Source: Thecaphora thlaspeos (lineage: Eukaryota > Basidiomycota > Ustilaginomycetes > Urocystidales > Glomosporiaceae). From it: a DNA stretch of 64,000 nt. Positions 10,115-21,267 of this stretch are shown here, piece by piece. The notes beneath the pieces were generated by a model, which was not told the origin of the DNA, ran no database searches, and saw only the letters and a list, made by a program, of their open reading frames with translations. Numbering within the stretch: the first letter of the stretch is position 1; every line of letters starts with the position of its first letter. The translations under genes were made by a program, and so were the position numbers. Location: the NCBI GenBank assembly GCA_900291925.1, contig UWYS01000010.1, positions 434,001 to 498,000 of the forward strand. Reading direction: 5' to 3'.

Positions 10115-11818
10115 ATGGCGGTCGACACTGTACCCGCAGCAGACCTAGCGCCTGCCTCGGCCCTCGCCCTCTGGCTTCACTTGGTCTTTGACGGCGTCGC
10201 GCAGAACTTCAACCGTCTTCCCGGCAGCGCCATCTTCCGCCGCTACGTCGCCAGCAGCTATCAGAACGACCCCATCCGCTCCCTCCTCGAGCTCTTCCTC
10301 GTAGTCTTTGCCCTCCGCACCATCCTCCAGAGCCGCACCCGCGGCGGCGCCAGCGGCAAGAACTTTGTCTCGCTCAGCAACCGCGAAATCGACGAGCTGG
10401 TAAACGAGTTTTCACCCGAACCCCTTTGCCTTCCGCTCTCGCCCGCCGAGTCGCGCGAGCTGGCCTCGGTCCCCACCATCATTGGTGGCGCATCCAGCAA
10501 GCCTAAGGTCAGCATCGCCGCCCACAATGCAGGAAAGCCGATGCAGGTCACCAATCTGGCCAGCTACAACTTCACCAACCTCGCCGGACACGAGGCCGTA
10601 AAGGAAAAGGCCATCCAGGCACTGCGCAAGTACGGCGTAGGCAGCTGCTCGCCGCCGGGCTTCTACGGCACTATCGACGTCCACATGCAGCTCGAGTCCG
10701 AAATCGCCCGCTTTCTCGGCACAGAGAACTGCATCATCTACAGCCAAGGGTTCAGCACCATCGCCTCGGTCATTCCGGCCTTTTCGAAGCGTGGCGACAT
10801 CATCGTCGCCGACCGCGGCGTCAACTTTGCCATCCAGAAGGGCATCCAGGTCTCGCGCTCCACCGTCTACTGGTACGACCACAACGACCTCGACTCGCTC
10901 CGCACCGCCCTCGAGCAGGTCAAGCACGACGAGAGGCGGAGGCGTGGGCCGATGACGCGCCGCTTCATTGTGACTGAGGGCATCTTTGAGGGCGATGGGG
11001 CGATGATCGACCTCCCGGCCATCCAGGAGCTGAAGCGCAAGCACAAGTTCCGCCTGATTCTCGACGAGAGCATCAGCTTCGGGACCGTCGGCGCGACGGG
11101 ACGGGGCGTGACCGAGCTGCAGGAGGTGGCCGCCAAGGATGTCGAAATCATCGTCGGCTCGATGGCCAACACGCTCGGGTCGGCCGGCGGCTTCTGCACC
11201 GGCTCTAACGAGGTCGTCTACCACCAGCGCATCAACGGAACGTCGTTCGTCTTCTCGGCCGCGATACCCGCGATGCTTGCGATCGCCTCTAGCACGGCGA
11301 TCTCGTACTTGGTCTCGCAACCGTCGATCCTCAGCACGCTGCAGGAAAACATCCGGACGCTCCGGTCGGTGCTGGACCACGTTGAGTGTCTGCGCATCTC
11401 TAGCGATCCCATCAGCCCGCTCGTCCACGTGCAGGTGCGCAGCAAGACGGACAAGCATCCAGACACGCCGCTGGAAAAGTGGCAGCAGGGACGCAACAGC
11501 CTCGGCGTCGGCAACGTCAACCTCGCCGTGACGACAGTCGATCGACGCGATACCAAGAGCCCGCTCGACCACGACCTCTCGCCGGCCGAACAGACGAGAC
11601 TACTCCAGTCGATCGTAGACGACTGCCTCGAACACGGTCTCCTGCTGACGAGGACAAAGAGGCTGACCAGCATCAACCCAAAGGTGCTCGAGACGGGACC
11701 AGAGGCGAGACCTAACATCCGCATCGCCGTCAGCGCCGCTTTCACAAAGAAGGAAATGGACAAGGTCGCTGCGACCATCAAGGCCAGCGCCGTGAGGATG
11801 CTCGGCAAGCGGAGGTGA
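10115..11818 (+). CDS. LCB1: Serine palmitoyltransferase subunit 1 (Lcb1)
   Basis: Intronless, 567 aa from the ATG at 10115 (gaccATGg, best context); an ATG 12 nt earlier is in frame. It is the non-catalytic subunit of the ER enzyme that condenses serine with palmitoyl-CoA, the first step of sphingolipid synthesis. It shows an N-terminal hydrophobic/membrane region (FLVVFALRTI), ASYNFTNLAGHEAVKEKAIQ, the SPT1 signature KYGVGSCSPPGFYGT with the cysteine equivalent to human SPTLC1 C133 (residue 178 here), NCIIYSQGFSTIASVIPAFS and LILDESISFGTVGATGRG. The site where Lcb2 carries the PLP lysine reads GSMANTLGSAGGFC, without the lysine, which identifies subunit 1 rather than 2. Confidence 0.95.
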   Translation: MAVDTVPAADLAPASALALWLHLVFDGVAQNFNRLPGSAIFRRYVASSYQNDPIRSLLELFLVVFALRTILQSRTRGGASGKNFVSLSNREIDELVNEFSPEPLCLPLSPAESRELASVPTIIGGASSKPKVSIAAHNAGKPMQVTNLASYNFTNLAGHEAVKEKAIQALRKYGVGSCSPPGFYGTIDVHMQLESEIARFLGTENCIIYSQGFSTIASVIPAFSKRGDIIVADRGVNFAIQKGIQVSRSTVYWYDHNDLDSLRTALEQVKHDERRRRGPMTRRFIVTEGIFEGDGAMIDLPAIQELKRKHKFRLILDESISFGTVGATGRGVTELQEVAAKDVEIIVGSMANTLGSAGGFCTGSNEVVYHQRINGTSFVFSAAIPAMLAIASSTAISYLVSQPSILSTLQENIRTLRSVLDHVECLRISSDPISPLVHVQVRSKTDKHPDTPLEKWQQGRNSLGVGNVNLAVTTVDRRDTKSPLDHDLSPAEQTRLLQSIVDDCLEHGLLLTRTKRLTSINPKVLETGPEARPNIRIAVSAAFTKKEMDKVAATIKASAVRMLGKRR

Positions 11819-12131
11819 TTCGTCGAACGGACATTGTTGTCCCCATGGTCAGCTCCCTCTATCCTGTGGATGGCTCTGTTGTACAAGTTCTACTAGCTGT
11901 TTGCTACGTCGGAGACGGATGATGGAACTACTCACGACGACCTTCCAGCCCTTGCCCGACGTTCCTCTGCTGCTGATGTGAAAAGACGCCGCCCGAAGAC
12001 CTTGCGTGCCTCTCGCCTCTTTACGCTCTCTCTCCCTCCCCGTTCTGTCTGCATGGTAAAGGTGATGAACGGACTGTTGTAACTTCGAGACCAGCTAGGT
12101 CAATAGTATGGCTTCGACAAGGCTACGACCT
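11819..12131. other. Convergent intergenic region LCB1 / NUP159
   Basis: A 313-nt space between two 3' ends. It is slightly AT-richer than the flanking genes; no gene or strong signal seen. Confidence 0.4.
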
Positions 12132-15100
12132 TCACTCGATCTCATCGCCCTCTTCCTCGACCGCCGACAATCCCTCTTCTTCCTCGGCAGCTTCGACCAC
12201 TTCTCCCTCACCCTCCTCTCCCTCTTCGTCGTCATCCTCACCATACTCATCCTCCTCTTCCTCCTCTTCGTTCTCGTAGTCGTCTTCATCTTCGTAATCC
12301 TCTTCATCCTTGTCCTCTTCAAAATCTTCGCTCCCATCTCCACTTCCAAACGACGTCGACCCTTCCGCCTCCTTTGATGCTGCTGCTTTGGCTCCAAAGA
12401 GCGGTTTAGGTTGCTGCAGCCCATCAAACGTCACTGGTTCTTGTCTGTTGGGAGGGGCGAAGCTGAATCCACTTGCAACACCGCTGCCGCTGCCGCCGAG
12501 CTTGGTCGTCACTAAAGAACTCGAGCTTGGCGATGCAGAGGGTTTGCCGAACGAAAACGACGGGGCTGAACCGCTAGGCGTCTTCGAGGGCGTGGATGAC
12601 GACGCGCCAAAGCTGCCGAATCCGCCACCGACGTTCTTGAATCCGGAAAAGACCGGCGGCTTCACGGGGGCAGACGTGGTGACGGGACTCGATCCCGCAG
12701 AAGGAGGGGCGGCAAAGAAGTCCGATACCTTGGCAGGGCTGCTGTCGCCTCCTCCTGGCGAACCGGGACTCGCGGTAGGCGGCAGAGAGACGGCGATGTT
12801 CGACCTCGGCTTCGACTTGGAGGCGTGGTGGGCTCGTGCAGTCGCGCCGGCATCGTTGGGCCGTCCGCCAGGCATGAAGGGCTTCTCGTCAGCAGGAAGG
12901 TCAAAGAGAGCTCCCGAGGGCGGCGGACCGAAGCTGAGGGGCGTCAGCGAAGAGCCGAAGCCACCAAAGCCGGCTAGCGGCTGCTGCTGCTGCTGCTGCT
13001 GCAGGGACGCCGGGGCCAGCGATGCGGGTGACGCCTTCGGCGAAGGATAGGCGTTGAGCGGCTTAGCCGGCGAAGGAGGGGCGAAGCGCGGCTTGTTGCT
13101 TGTATCAGCCGAGGGCGACAGCGATGCAGCAGCGAGATTAGCGGCTACCGCAACGACGGCTGCCGGGACAGCGGGCGGCGGACGTTGAGTAAAGTGGACG
13201 GGTCCCCTCGCAAAGGCGATTTGAAGGTCAGAGCTCTCGAACGTCTTGGTGGGCGCGCGCCGCTTCTGCTCGGTCGGCACGGCGCTGCGATTGAGCAGCG
13301 GCTCCGCGCGGGCGGCGATAAAGATATCCTTAGCCTCGCGTTTGGTCCTCTCGGCTCGCAGCGCCGCCGAGGCGGCACGGCTGGCCGACGCAGTGGCGGC
13401 CGCGCCCGACCCAGCGCAGGGCAGAGAGTCAGCTAGAGAGCCGACGGAATCGAAGGGCGTTGCGTTCATCGCCGGGGACTGGGTACGGGCGAACCGACGC
13501 GACGAAACCGATGTCGAGCGGCTGTCGCGCTGCCGGCGGCTGCCGGCGACAGACCCGGATCGTACCGTGAGCATGTCAAGCTGCAGCGCCAGGTGATCGA
13601 GCTCGAGCACGCAGTCGCTCGCCATGGCGGTGATGTTGCGCGTGGCCCGGGCAACCGAGTCGAGCGTGGGCGCCTTGAGCGTCGAGCGGCCCAGCTTCTC
13701 GTTGGTGATGCGGTTCTTGAGCACGGCGAGGTACTCGTCGAGCTCCTGCATTCGGTCGCGGACCAGCTGCGACGTCTTGCGCAGCCTATTTTGGTTCTCG
13801 ACATGCTCGGGCCCCAGCTGGCGGACGCGGACGATCTTTGCAAACTCCGGATCGCTGCGTGCACGGATGAAGCGGGCCAGCTCCTCGCGCTTGGCCTCGG
13901 CCTTGAGCTGAAGGCTCTGAAGCTCAGTCAGCTGGCGCTTCTGGCCGGTGCTCTTGTCCTCGAGCTTGCCCGTCTCATTCTCGAGGCTCTGCGTCAGCTG
14001 AAGCATCTTCTGCAGGTCGCCAAACGACCACTTGGAGGGATCGCCAAAGTCAGCCGTCGTCTCCGGCAGGCCAGTCGGCTGTCGCAGCTGCGCCAGGAAG
14101 GCGGCGCACTGATTGACGTTGCTGCGGAGCTGCGCGGCGGGCGAGACAGGTAAAGGGAGAGGACGGAAGAAGGTCAGTCGTGCGTGTTTGGCATCTGAAC
14201 ATACGCCCCTTCGTTTACTTTGGTTCGCCCGGACTCACCACTCCGAGCTCCTTGGTCAGGACGAGGTAGGCCTTGAGGAACTCGCCCTGAATGCCCTTTT
14301 CGGTCACCTCGTTCGGATCGAGCGCCGAGACCGCGCCGCCGAGCTGGGGAGCCTGACCGGAGACCAGCGGGCTGGGGCCGCGGGCGGCACTGGCAGCAGC
14401 GGGAGGCTGTACAGCAGACGGCGCCGTCGTGACCGGCGGTGGTGGAGCGGGCGACTTGCTGGCAACAGCCTGAGGCGCGAGCGGCGAGGATGCCTCTGCG
14501 GCGGATCCGCCGGCGGGCTTGCCAAACATGCCAGCACCAGCACCAGCACCACCGAAGGCAGGCTGGGCCGGCTGTGCCGCCGGAGGCTGCTGCGCCGGAC
14601 TGGGTGCGAACGAGAAAGACGGCTTGGCGGTGGTGGACCCGGATTGTTGCTGCTTTGTATCGGCGCCGGCGACGGGCGCCTTCCCAAAGCCGCCGAAAGA
14701 CGGCTGGGTGAGCGGCGACGGAGCGGCCGGCTTAGGCGCGAACTTGTTGAAGCTGAAGCTCGGCTTGAGACCGCCGGCCTTTGCCTTTTCTGGCGACTCG
14801 GAAAGGTCGGCGTTCGTCATAGGTGTACCAGTGAGGGGCGAGCTAGATCGAGGCGCGCGCGAGTTGAACGCAAAGAAGCTCTGGTTCTGGTTCTGGTTCT
14901 GCTGCTGCTGCTGCTGCTGCTGTGCTTTGCCCGACGATCCGACCGGGTCTGCGCTCGCAGCGGGCGGCGGCGCGGCGGACGGCTTGGTTTGAGGCGATTC
15001 GGGCTTCGACGGTTCGGCGGACTTGCCGAAGCTGAAGCCTCTTTGCTGCTGCGGCGGCGCCTGCTGGCCAAAGGAGCCGAATGGCGACAATGGCTTGGCG

Positions 15101-18100
15101 GCCGGCTTTGCAGATTGCGCCTGCTCCTTGCCGGCGACCTGAGGGGTGGCAGGTTTGCCAAAGCCGGAAAAGTCTGCCGTAGGCAGCTTGGACAAGTCGG
15201 CTGGTGGGCTCTGCGGCTCCTCCTTGACCTGGACAGGCGTATCGGTAGGGGCAGGGGAGGGAGCAGCCGCCGATTTGCGGGGAGAGTCAGGCGGGGTCGT
15301 CGAGCCTTGCGCTGCTTTGTTGGTGGCGTCGTCCTTCTGTTCCGCAGGCTTGCCAAACGAGAAGGCATCCGCAGAGACGCCGGGTCGACTGCCAAGCGAC
15401 GGAGATGGCGTCGACCCTTGGCCGAATCCGAAAGCGGGCTTGGCGGGTGCTTCGTCCTTCTTTGCCACTGCGTCGTTTTCAGCCGGCTGGCTGGCCAAGC
15501 CGAACACCGGCTTGGGTGCGTCGCCAGCAGCAGGAGGCGGAAGGGCGAACCCGCCAAAGGGAGACTTGGTTTGCTCGTCCTTCTTCTCCTCGGCGGGCTT
15601 GGGTGCGAAGCTGAAGGCGGACTTGGGCGCAGCTTCTTCGCCGGCTTTCGGGGACGGAGCGAACGAGAAGGCCGACTTCTTTGCGTCGTCGTTATTCTTG
15701 TCCGCAGTCGACGGCTGGGGAGCGAAAGAGAAAGACGGCTTCGGCTTGTCAGCGCCGTCGCCGTCGTTTGAGGGTTTGGGTGCGAAGGAGAAAGCCGGTT
15801 TGGAGGCAGGCTCGTCCTTTTTCGGCTGAGGGGCGAAGCTGAACGCAGGCTTTGGCGTTTCCGCGGTCTCGCTCGGCTTCTTCTCGGGGGTCTCTTTCTC
15901 AGTCTCGACCGGCTTGAGCTTCTCCGTCAGACTGGCTGACTTGGCCTTCGCCTCGGTCGCCTCAGTCTCCGCCTTCCCCTCCGCGCCAGCATCCTTTTCT
16001 CCTGCTTCCTCCTTCTCGGCGTCCTTGCTTTGCCCGTCAGTGGCGGCAGCAAAGGCCGAGACGGGCTTCTGCGCCCCTCCGTCGCTGGCGAACGGCGTCT
16101 TGTCGCCGCTATTTGAAGCTCCAAACGGCGAGGGCGACTTTTGCTGACCGTTCGACTGCGATCCGGCGAAAGAGAACGGCTGTGTGCCAAAGCTGCTGTC
16201 AGCGCCGAAGCTCGGCTTGAAGCTGCTGAACGCCGATGCGACGGGTGGCGAGGTGGCTCGGCCTGCATTGCCGATGGTGGTGGACGACGAGGAGGTTGAG
16301 CCGCCGGCGAACGCGGAGGGCGAGACAGACTTGTCCGTCGTAGCGGGCTTGTTATTGCCGAACGAGAAGGCGGACGGCTGCGTGCTAGCTGGAGGAGTCG
16401 TGACGTCTGCTGAAGAGTTCTCCTCTGAACCGGGTGTAGGCTTGCTCTCTGGCTTTGGCGTCGCCTCCTTCTCGTCTTCACCGCTCCCTAGCATGCTATC
16501 CAGCCCGCCAAACGAGAAGCTGCCTCCGCCGCCGGAAACAGCATCTGCCTGCTCATCGACGTCACCGGACGCTTCCTTCTCCTTGTCTTCGGCGTCCTTG
16601 TTCGTCGCGATTGTCGACGAGGTCTTGTGACCGAATCCACCAAAGGCCGAAGCGGACGTGCTGAACGCAGAGGGCGAACCGACGATGGCAAATGCCGACG
16701 AGCTGCCGCCAAAGACCGATCCGCCGCCGAACGTCTTGGAAGGCGTCGAGCTCGTTTCGAGCTTGCCTCCGCTACCGAACACCGAACCAGAGCTGGACGG
16801 CGACGGCGCCGCGCCGAATGCGCTGCCGCTCTTGGAAGCGAAGCCTTCGAAACCGCCGCCGCTGCTCGTGCTGGTCGAGAAACCACCGAAACCGCCGCTG
16901 CCTTCAGGCATAACGGCCGGCGTCGTCGGCGTGGAGCCAAACGGACTGACGGACGGAGAGCCGAAAACCGACGTAGGAGCCTGGCCAAAAGCGGACGTGC
17001 TGCCGAAGCCCGAGCTCTGGCCGAAGGTGGGTTTCGCCGATGGCGACGCTGCCGCTGCTCTTGCCGCCTGACCGAAGGCAGATGTCGAGCCAAACGCCGA
17101 TGCAGGCCTAGGCAAAGGTGCTGTGCTGCTGCTGCTGCCGAAGGTGGGGGTCGAGGTGGCCGGCTTGTCCGAAGATGTAGTCGAGCCGGCGGCGGCGGCG
17201 GGCGTGGAGGGAGCCGATGGTGCCGGGCTGGGGCTGCCGAAGCTGAAGCCGGTCGAGCCGAAGGCCGAAGGCTTGCCGGCACCGCTGAAGGCGCCGAACC
17301 CGGATCCGTTGCCGCTTGCCGCCGAGCCGAATACCGACGTACCAGCTCCTGGGCTCCCTGCTGGCGCTCCAAAGGGCGAGGCCTTTCCAAATGCGGAGCT
17401 CTGCCCGAACGCTGGCGTGCTGGGCTGGCCGAAGGCTGAAGGTTTGCTGGTCTGCCCGAAAGCGGAAGGGGTGCTGGTCTGGCCAAAGGCGGAAGGGGTG
17501 CCGGGAGTCAATGGCGCTGCAGCCGGGGCCGGCGATGGTGTCGTGCTCGCCGCCGGCGTCGAGGCGGAAGCAGGAGCAGCAGATGCGTCCGATGCAGCCT
17601 TGGCTGCGACGGCGGCGCCCTGCGAGGATGAGGAAGATGCCGCGACCATGCCGGGAAACGGCCCGCTCTGGGTGTTGATGACGTCGTATGCCAACAGGAC
17701 GCCGTCGGACGTGTAGACGTAGAGCACCGGGACCGCGGGCATCTTGTCCTTGCCGTCCCCTCGTGCGGCCGCGTTGGGGTCTTCGATATCGTCTGTAGCG
17801 GTCAGATCGAGTTCGAGGCCGACAGGTGCCGTGTCCGAAAACTTGTCGAGCGACGAGAATGGCAGGATAGGCCGTGAGGTCTCGTCGAGCTCCATGACCG
17901 ACCACGCCTCTGCCCCCTGGCCTTCGCTCGAGCAGCCGAGCAGGCCGACGTCGGTGCTGGGGCTACTGCCGACAAAGACGAGGTGCTTGGCCGGCTCCCA
18001 GCCTTTGAGCCAGGAGATGTAGCGGTTGCCCTTGCGCGACGTGTCGCCGTAGGGGGGCGCCGGGTCGACAGGGAACTTGGCAAAAGTGATCTGCTTGGCC

Positions 18101-18984
18101 TTCGCATCTCGCAGCACCGCATAGACCTCGTAGGCGTGCTCAAGCTCGTCTTCGCTCGAAGAAGGTGCGTTGTAAGTGACGATGAAGGCGTGATTCTCGA
18201 GCCATCGGATGTCGGTGACGAAGAAGGCGCCGTCGAGGCCGGTTGGCTTGGAGAGGCGGTCCTTGGCCTCGCCTTCGGGCGTGATCTGGAGAATTTCACC
18301 ATTCTCGAGGCCCAGCGCGATCTGCTTGCCCTTGACCGACCAGCAGAGGCTCGATGTCCTCACGCCGGAGTCTGGGTTGAGCTGGGAGCCCCAGCTGCCC
18401 TTTGTGATGTCGAGCACGATGACGGTGCCGGCGTCGATGCCGGTCGCGCCGGGCTGCGAGTAGAGGGCAGCGCAGAGCTCGGGACGGTCGGAGGGGTTGG
18501 GTGCGAGGTCGAGGAGCTTGAGGCCCGCTGATGGCGGTTGTAACACAAAGGCAGGCTCGAGCTGCGATCCGCTGACGAGGCCTTCGATGTTCCAGGCGGC
18601 GATGGCGCCGCTCTCGAAACCGGCTACGATGTTTGCATCTCCGTTTGCGATGCGGAGGAAGGTGGCTTTGGATGAAATGGCGCCGCCCTCGGCGGCGGTA
18701 TTGATGGTGCGTAATGGCTCCGAGACGCGGGGCGACGAGTTGCGTGCAGCTGCCTTGAAGAATGTGCGAAGCGTGTCGAGCTGGAGGACGAGGAAGCCGT
18801 CCGTCGTGACTGCGAAGGCGAGGCCTTTTGTGTTGGAGAGGGCGAGGAGGTTTGCCGCGCCCTGTGCCTGCGAACCCGGGAGTGGGTCGGAGAGCCTGAC
18901 GTTTACGTCTTTTGCGAGCTGGCGGAGGACGAGGTAGTTGACCTGCTGCTCGCCCGCCTCAGACTCTGTGTAGCTCATCGACAT
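12132..18984 (-). CDS. NUP159: FG nucleoporin Nup159/Nup214-like, 2 exons
   Basis: Predicted 2247-aa cytoplasmic-face nuclear pore protein that would anchor the mRNA export helicase Dbp5. Exons 18984-14239 and 14129-12132 (both in phase). The N-terminal 430 or so residues look like the Nup159/Nup214 beta-propeller (LLALSNTKGLAFAVTTDGFL, IALGLENGEILQI, HLVFVGSSPSTDVGLLGC). A very long FG-repeat region follows, with SAFGQ, FGFG and FSFAP units. The start of exon 2 (FGDPSKWSFGDLQKMLQL onward, to about 1790) is a heptad-rich coiled coil where Nup82/Nup88-type partners would bind. It is followed by a second FG stretch and a strongly acidic C-terminal tail encoded at about 12160-12350. CAG tracts encode Gln runs near 14910 and 12990. 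Yeast Nup159 is 1460 aa, human Nup214 2090. Confidence 0.9.
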
Positions 18985-19502
18985 GGTGGCGACGGGGAGA
19001 GGAGGGAAGGGAGGAGAAGGGGGACTTGGAGAGAGGATGGCTGCTCAGGGGAGGGGCTCCATGTGGTAGGCCGCGAGAAGGTCGTCGTCGCTCAGAAGAC
19101 GGCCGTGACGTTGTGGAGGTCCCAGGAGGGGGGTCGTGGCAGGGGTCGGAAGCCGCTGCGGGCGGGCGGGAAGAAGTGGAGAGGAGCGCGGTGGGATGAT
19201 GGTGAGCAGCTCGCGTTGGTGTTGGGCGGTAGGGTGGTCGTGGCGGGTGGCGGCAGGTTGGGTGGTGATGGAGAGGGGACGAAGGTGATGACGGTGATGA
19301 GAGGTGGGAAGGGCATGGAAAGCACACGAGCGGGCCCATGTCGCTGCCCTCTCTTTTTTTGGGAAGTGCGCCCGCTCGGATCCGTGGCGGCGCGCCAGGC
19401 TAGCGCTCAGTCCGACTTTTCGGAAGAAGACGAGAGCGAGCTCGGCCTGATGTAAGTTAACCCAGAGGCCTCAGCCGGACCCTGGCGACCGCGTTCTTCC
19501 TC

Positions 19503-19554
<52 letters not shown>

Positions 19555-19665
19555 GCTCGCCTCTCACTTTCTTCTCCTTGCCCTTACCTTCCACTCTGAT
19601 CCTCGCGCTCAGTCTCGCACTTCAGCCGCCCCCGCGACCGTCGCCCATTCGCTCGCCCGCCCATC
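18985..19665. promoter_or_regulatory. Divergent promoter region, NUP159 / COQ5
   Basis: A 681-nt divergent spacer. The half next to NUP159 is purine-rich on the plus strand (C/T-rich on the NUP159 sense strand). The half next to COQ5 holds a long CT repeat and a pyrimidine-rich leader. No extra gene supported. Confidence 0.4.
19506..19551 (+). repeat. (CT)23 microsatellite upstream of COQ5
   Basis: An uninterrupted CT dinucleotide tract of about 46 nt, starting 160 nt before the COQ5 ATG. It lies in the probable core promoter or 5' UTR. Pyrimidine tracts are common in fungal promoters, but this one is long and pure. Confidence 0.95.
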
Positions 19666-21010
19666 ATGGCCTTCCGCTCGCCCCTCTCCGGCTCGGTGAG
19701 GTCGCTCTTCGCCCCTTCCTCCTCCTCCTCCTCCTCCTCCTCCTCCTCCTTCATCCCTGCCATCACATCAAGATGCGGCGCCGCATACATGAGGGTCCGC
19801 AGCTACTCGGACCGCCCGCCGACCGGGCCCGTCCCACCTCACTCCGCCACGCCCTCGCCTGCTCCCTCGCATCCCGCCTCCCAATCGGCCTTCTCATCCC
19901 CCTCTTCACCCTCCGCCTCCGCCTCCTCCTCCTCCTCCTCCTCCTCCTCTTCCGCGGCGACAGACCACACCCACTTCGGCTTCAAGACAATCCGCTCCGA
20001 GGACAAGGAGACGCTAGTGGGCAGCGTCTTTTCCTCGGTCGCCTCAAAGTACGACGTCATGAACGACGCCATGTCGCTCGGAATCCACCGCCTGTGGAAG
20101 GATCACTTTGTCTCGAAGCTCGATCCGCGCGGCGGCATCAAGGTGCTCGACGTGGCCGGAGGTACGGGCGACATTGCTCTGCGCATCCTCGACCACGCCC
20201 GCACCAAGCACTACGACCGCGAGACGTCGGTCACCATGCTTGACATCAACCCGTCGATGCTCATCGAGGGCCAGAAGCGCTTCAAGCAGTCAATGTACTG
20301 GAACACGCCCCAGGTCTCGTTTCAGCTCGGCAATGCCGAGCTGCTCGGAGGGACGATGCAGGTACCGCTACAACCTACCAGAGGGCCCAACAGCAGGCAG
20401 CCCTACCTCCCGCAGCTAGAAAGCAAGCCCATCGCGAGCGAGAGCATCGACCTCTACACGATCGCCTTTGGCATCAGGAACTGCACCCACATCGACCAGG
20501 TGCTCGCAGAAGCCTACCGCGTCCTCAAGCCCGGCGGCGTGTTCGCCTGTCTCGAATTCGGCAAAGTCAACGTACCCATCCTCGCCGAGTAAGTGTCCTT
20601 CCTAACCCGCTCCTCGTCCTTTTTCTATCCTCCTTCTCCTCTCCCTCTACTCCCAACTAACCCATCACCCGTTCTCCCTTCCCACCGATCCCTTTCATCC
20701 CCCATCCAATCGCAGGGTATACCGTCAGTATTCCTTCAACTTCATCCCTCCTTTGGGCCAACTACTAGCCGGAGATCGGGAGAGCTACCAGTACCTTATC
20801 GAGTCGATCGAGCGTTTCCCCACGCAGCCAAACTTTGCACGCATGATCCGCAACGCCGGCTTTGAGTTGCCCGGCAGTCCCGCCGCCACGTCGCTCGGTT
20901 TCCCCGCCCAACAGGGCGGTGCGGCCAAGCTCGGAGATGAGGACGTAGCTGGAGCTTGGGAGGACCTTAGCCTCGGTATTGCCACTATCTGGACGGGTGT
21001 CAAGGTCTAG
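19666..21010 (+). CDS. COQ5: Ubiquinone biosynthesis C-methyltransferase Coq5, 2 exons
   Basis: Mitochondrial SAM-dependent enzyme methylating 2-methoxy-6-polyprenyl-1,4-benzoquinol in coenzyme Q synthesis (UbiE/COQ5 family). Exons 19666-20588 and 20716-21010, giving 405 aa; the 127-nt intron has GTAAGT and a CGCAG acceptor. The first 105 residues are Ser/Ala/Pro-rich with two poly-Ser runs: a presequence plus a low-complexity spacer longer than usual. The core shows [80 protein letters not shown] and, after the splice, [20 protein letters not shown], all family hallmarks. A 40-residue insertion around [17 protein letters not shown] is seen in many fungal Coq5 proteins. Confidence 0.96.
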
Positions 21011-21267
21011 AGCGTCGAGGTGGTTGGACATGCCTGGTGGAACGTTGCGCAGCGGCGTTGCCATGGTGTCTCGATCTACCCTGTCGATTTATAGACCCTC
21101 GCTCAATTGACATCGCAATAGAGCAATGAGCAAGCGACGAGCGATAGATGGCGGACTAGATGGCGGACCAGATGGCGGACCAGTGATAGTACAGCAGGAG
21201 ACATGAGACGGTGACATGGGGCCGAGGAGCCCTATCCTCGGTCGCAACGGCGCCGTCGAACTCCGAC
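21011..21267. other. Convergent 3' region with a short tandem repeat
   Basis: A 257-nt spacer between converging genes. Around 21146-21182 a unit close to AGATGGCGGACC is repeated three times in tandem with one variation. Probably 3' UTR or spacer sequence; no gene. Confidence 0.5.

Noticed and set aside
10412..11572. 386-codon minus-strand frame opposite LCB1
   Set aside because: Asp/Val/Arg-rich antisense frame created by G/C-ending codons of LCB1; no independent support.
14113..15771. Long plus-strand frame (552 codons) opposite NUP159
   Set aside because: Composition is Arg/Gly/Leu repeats produced by the reverse complement of FG-repeat codons; no domain.
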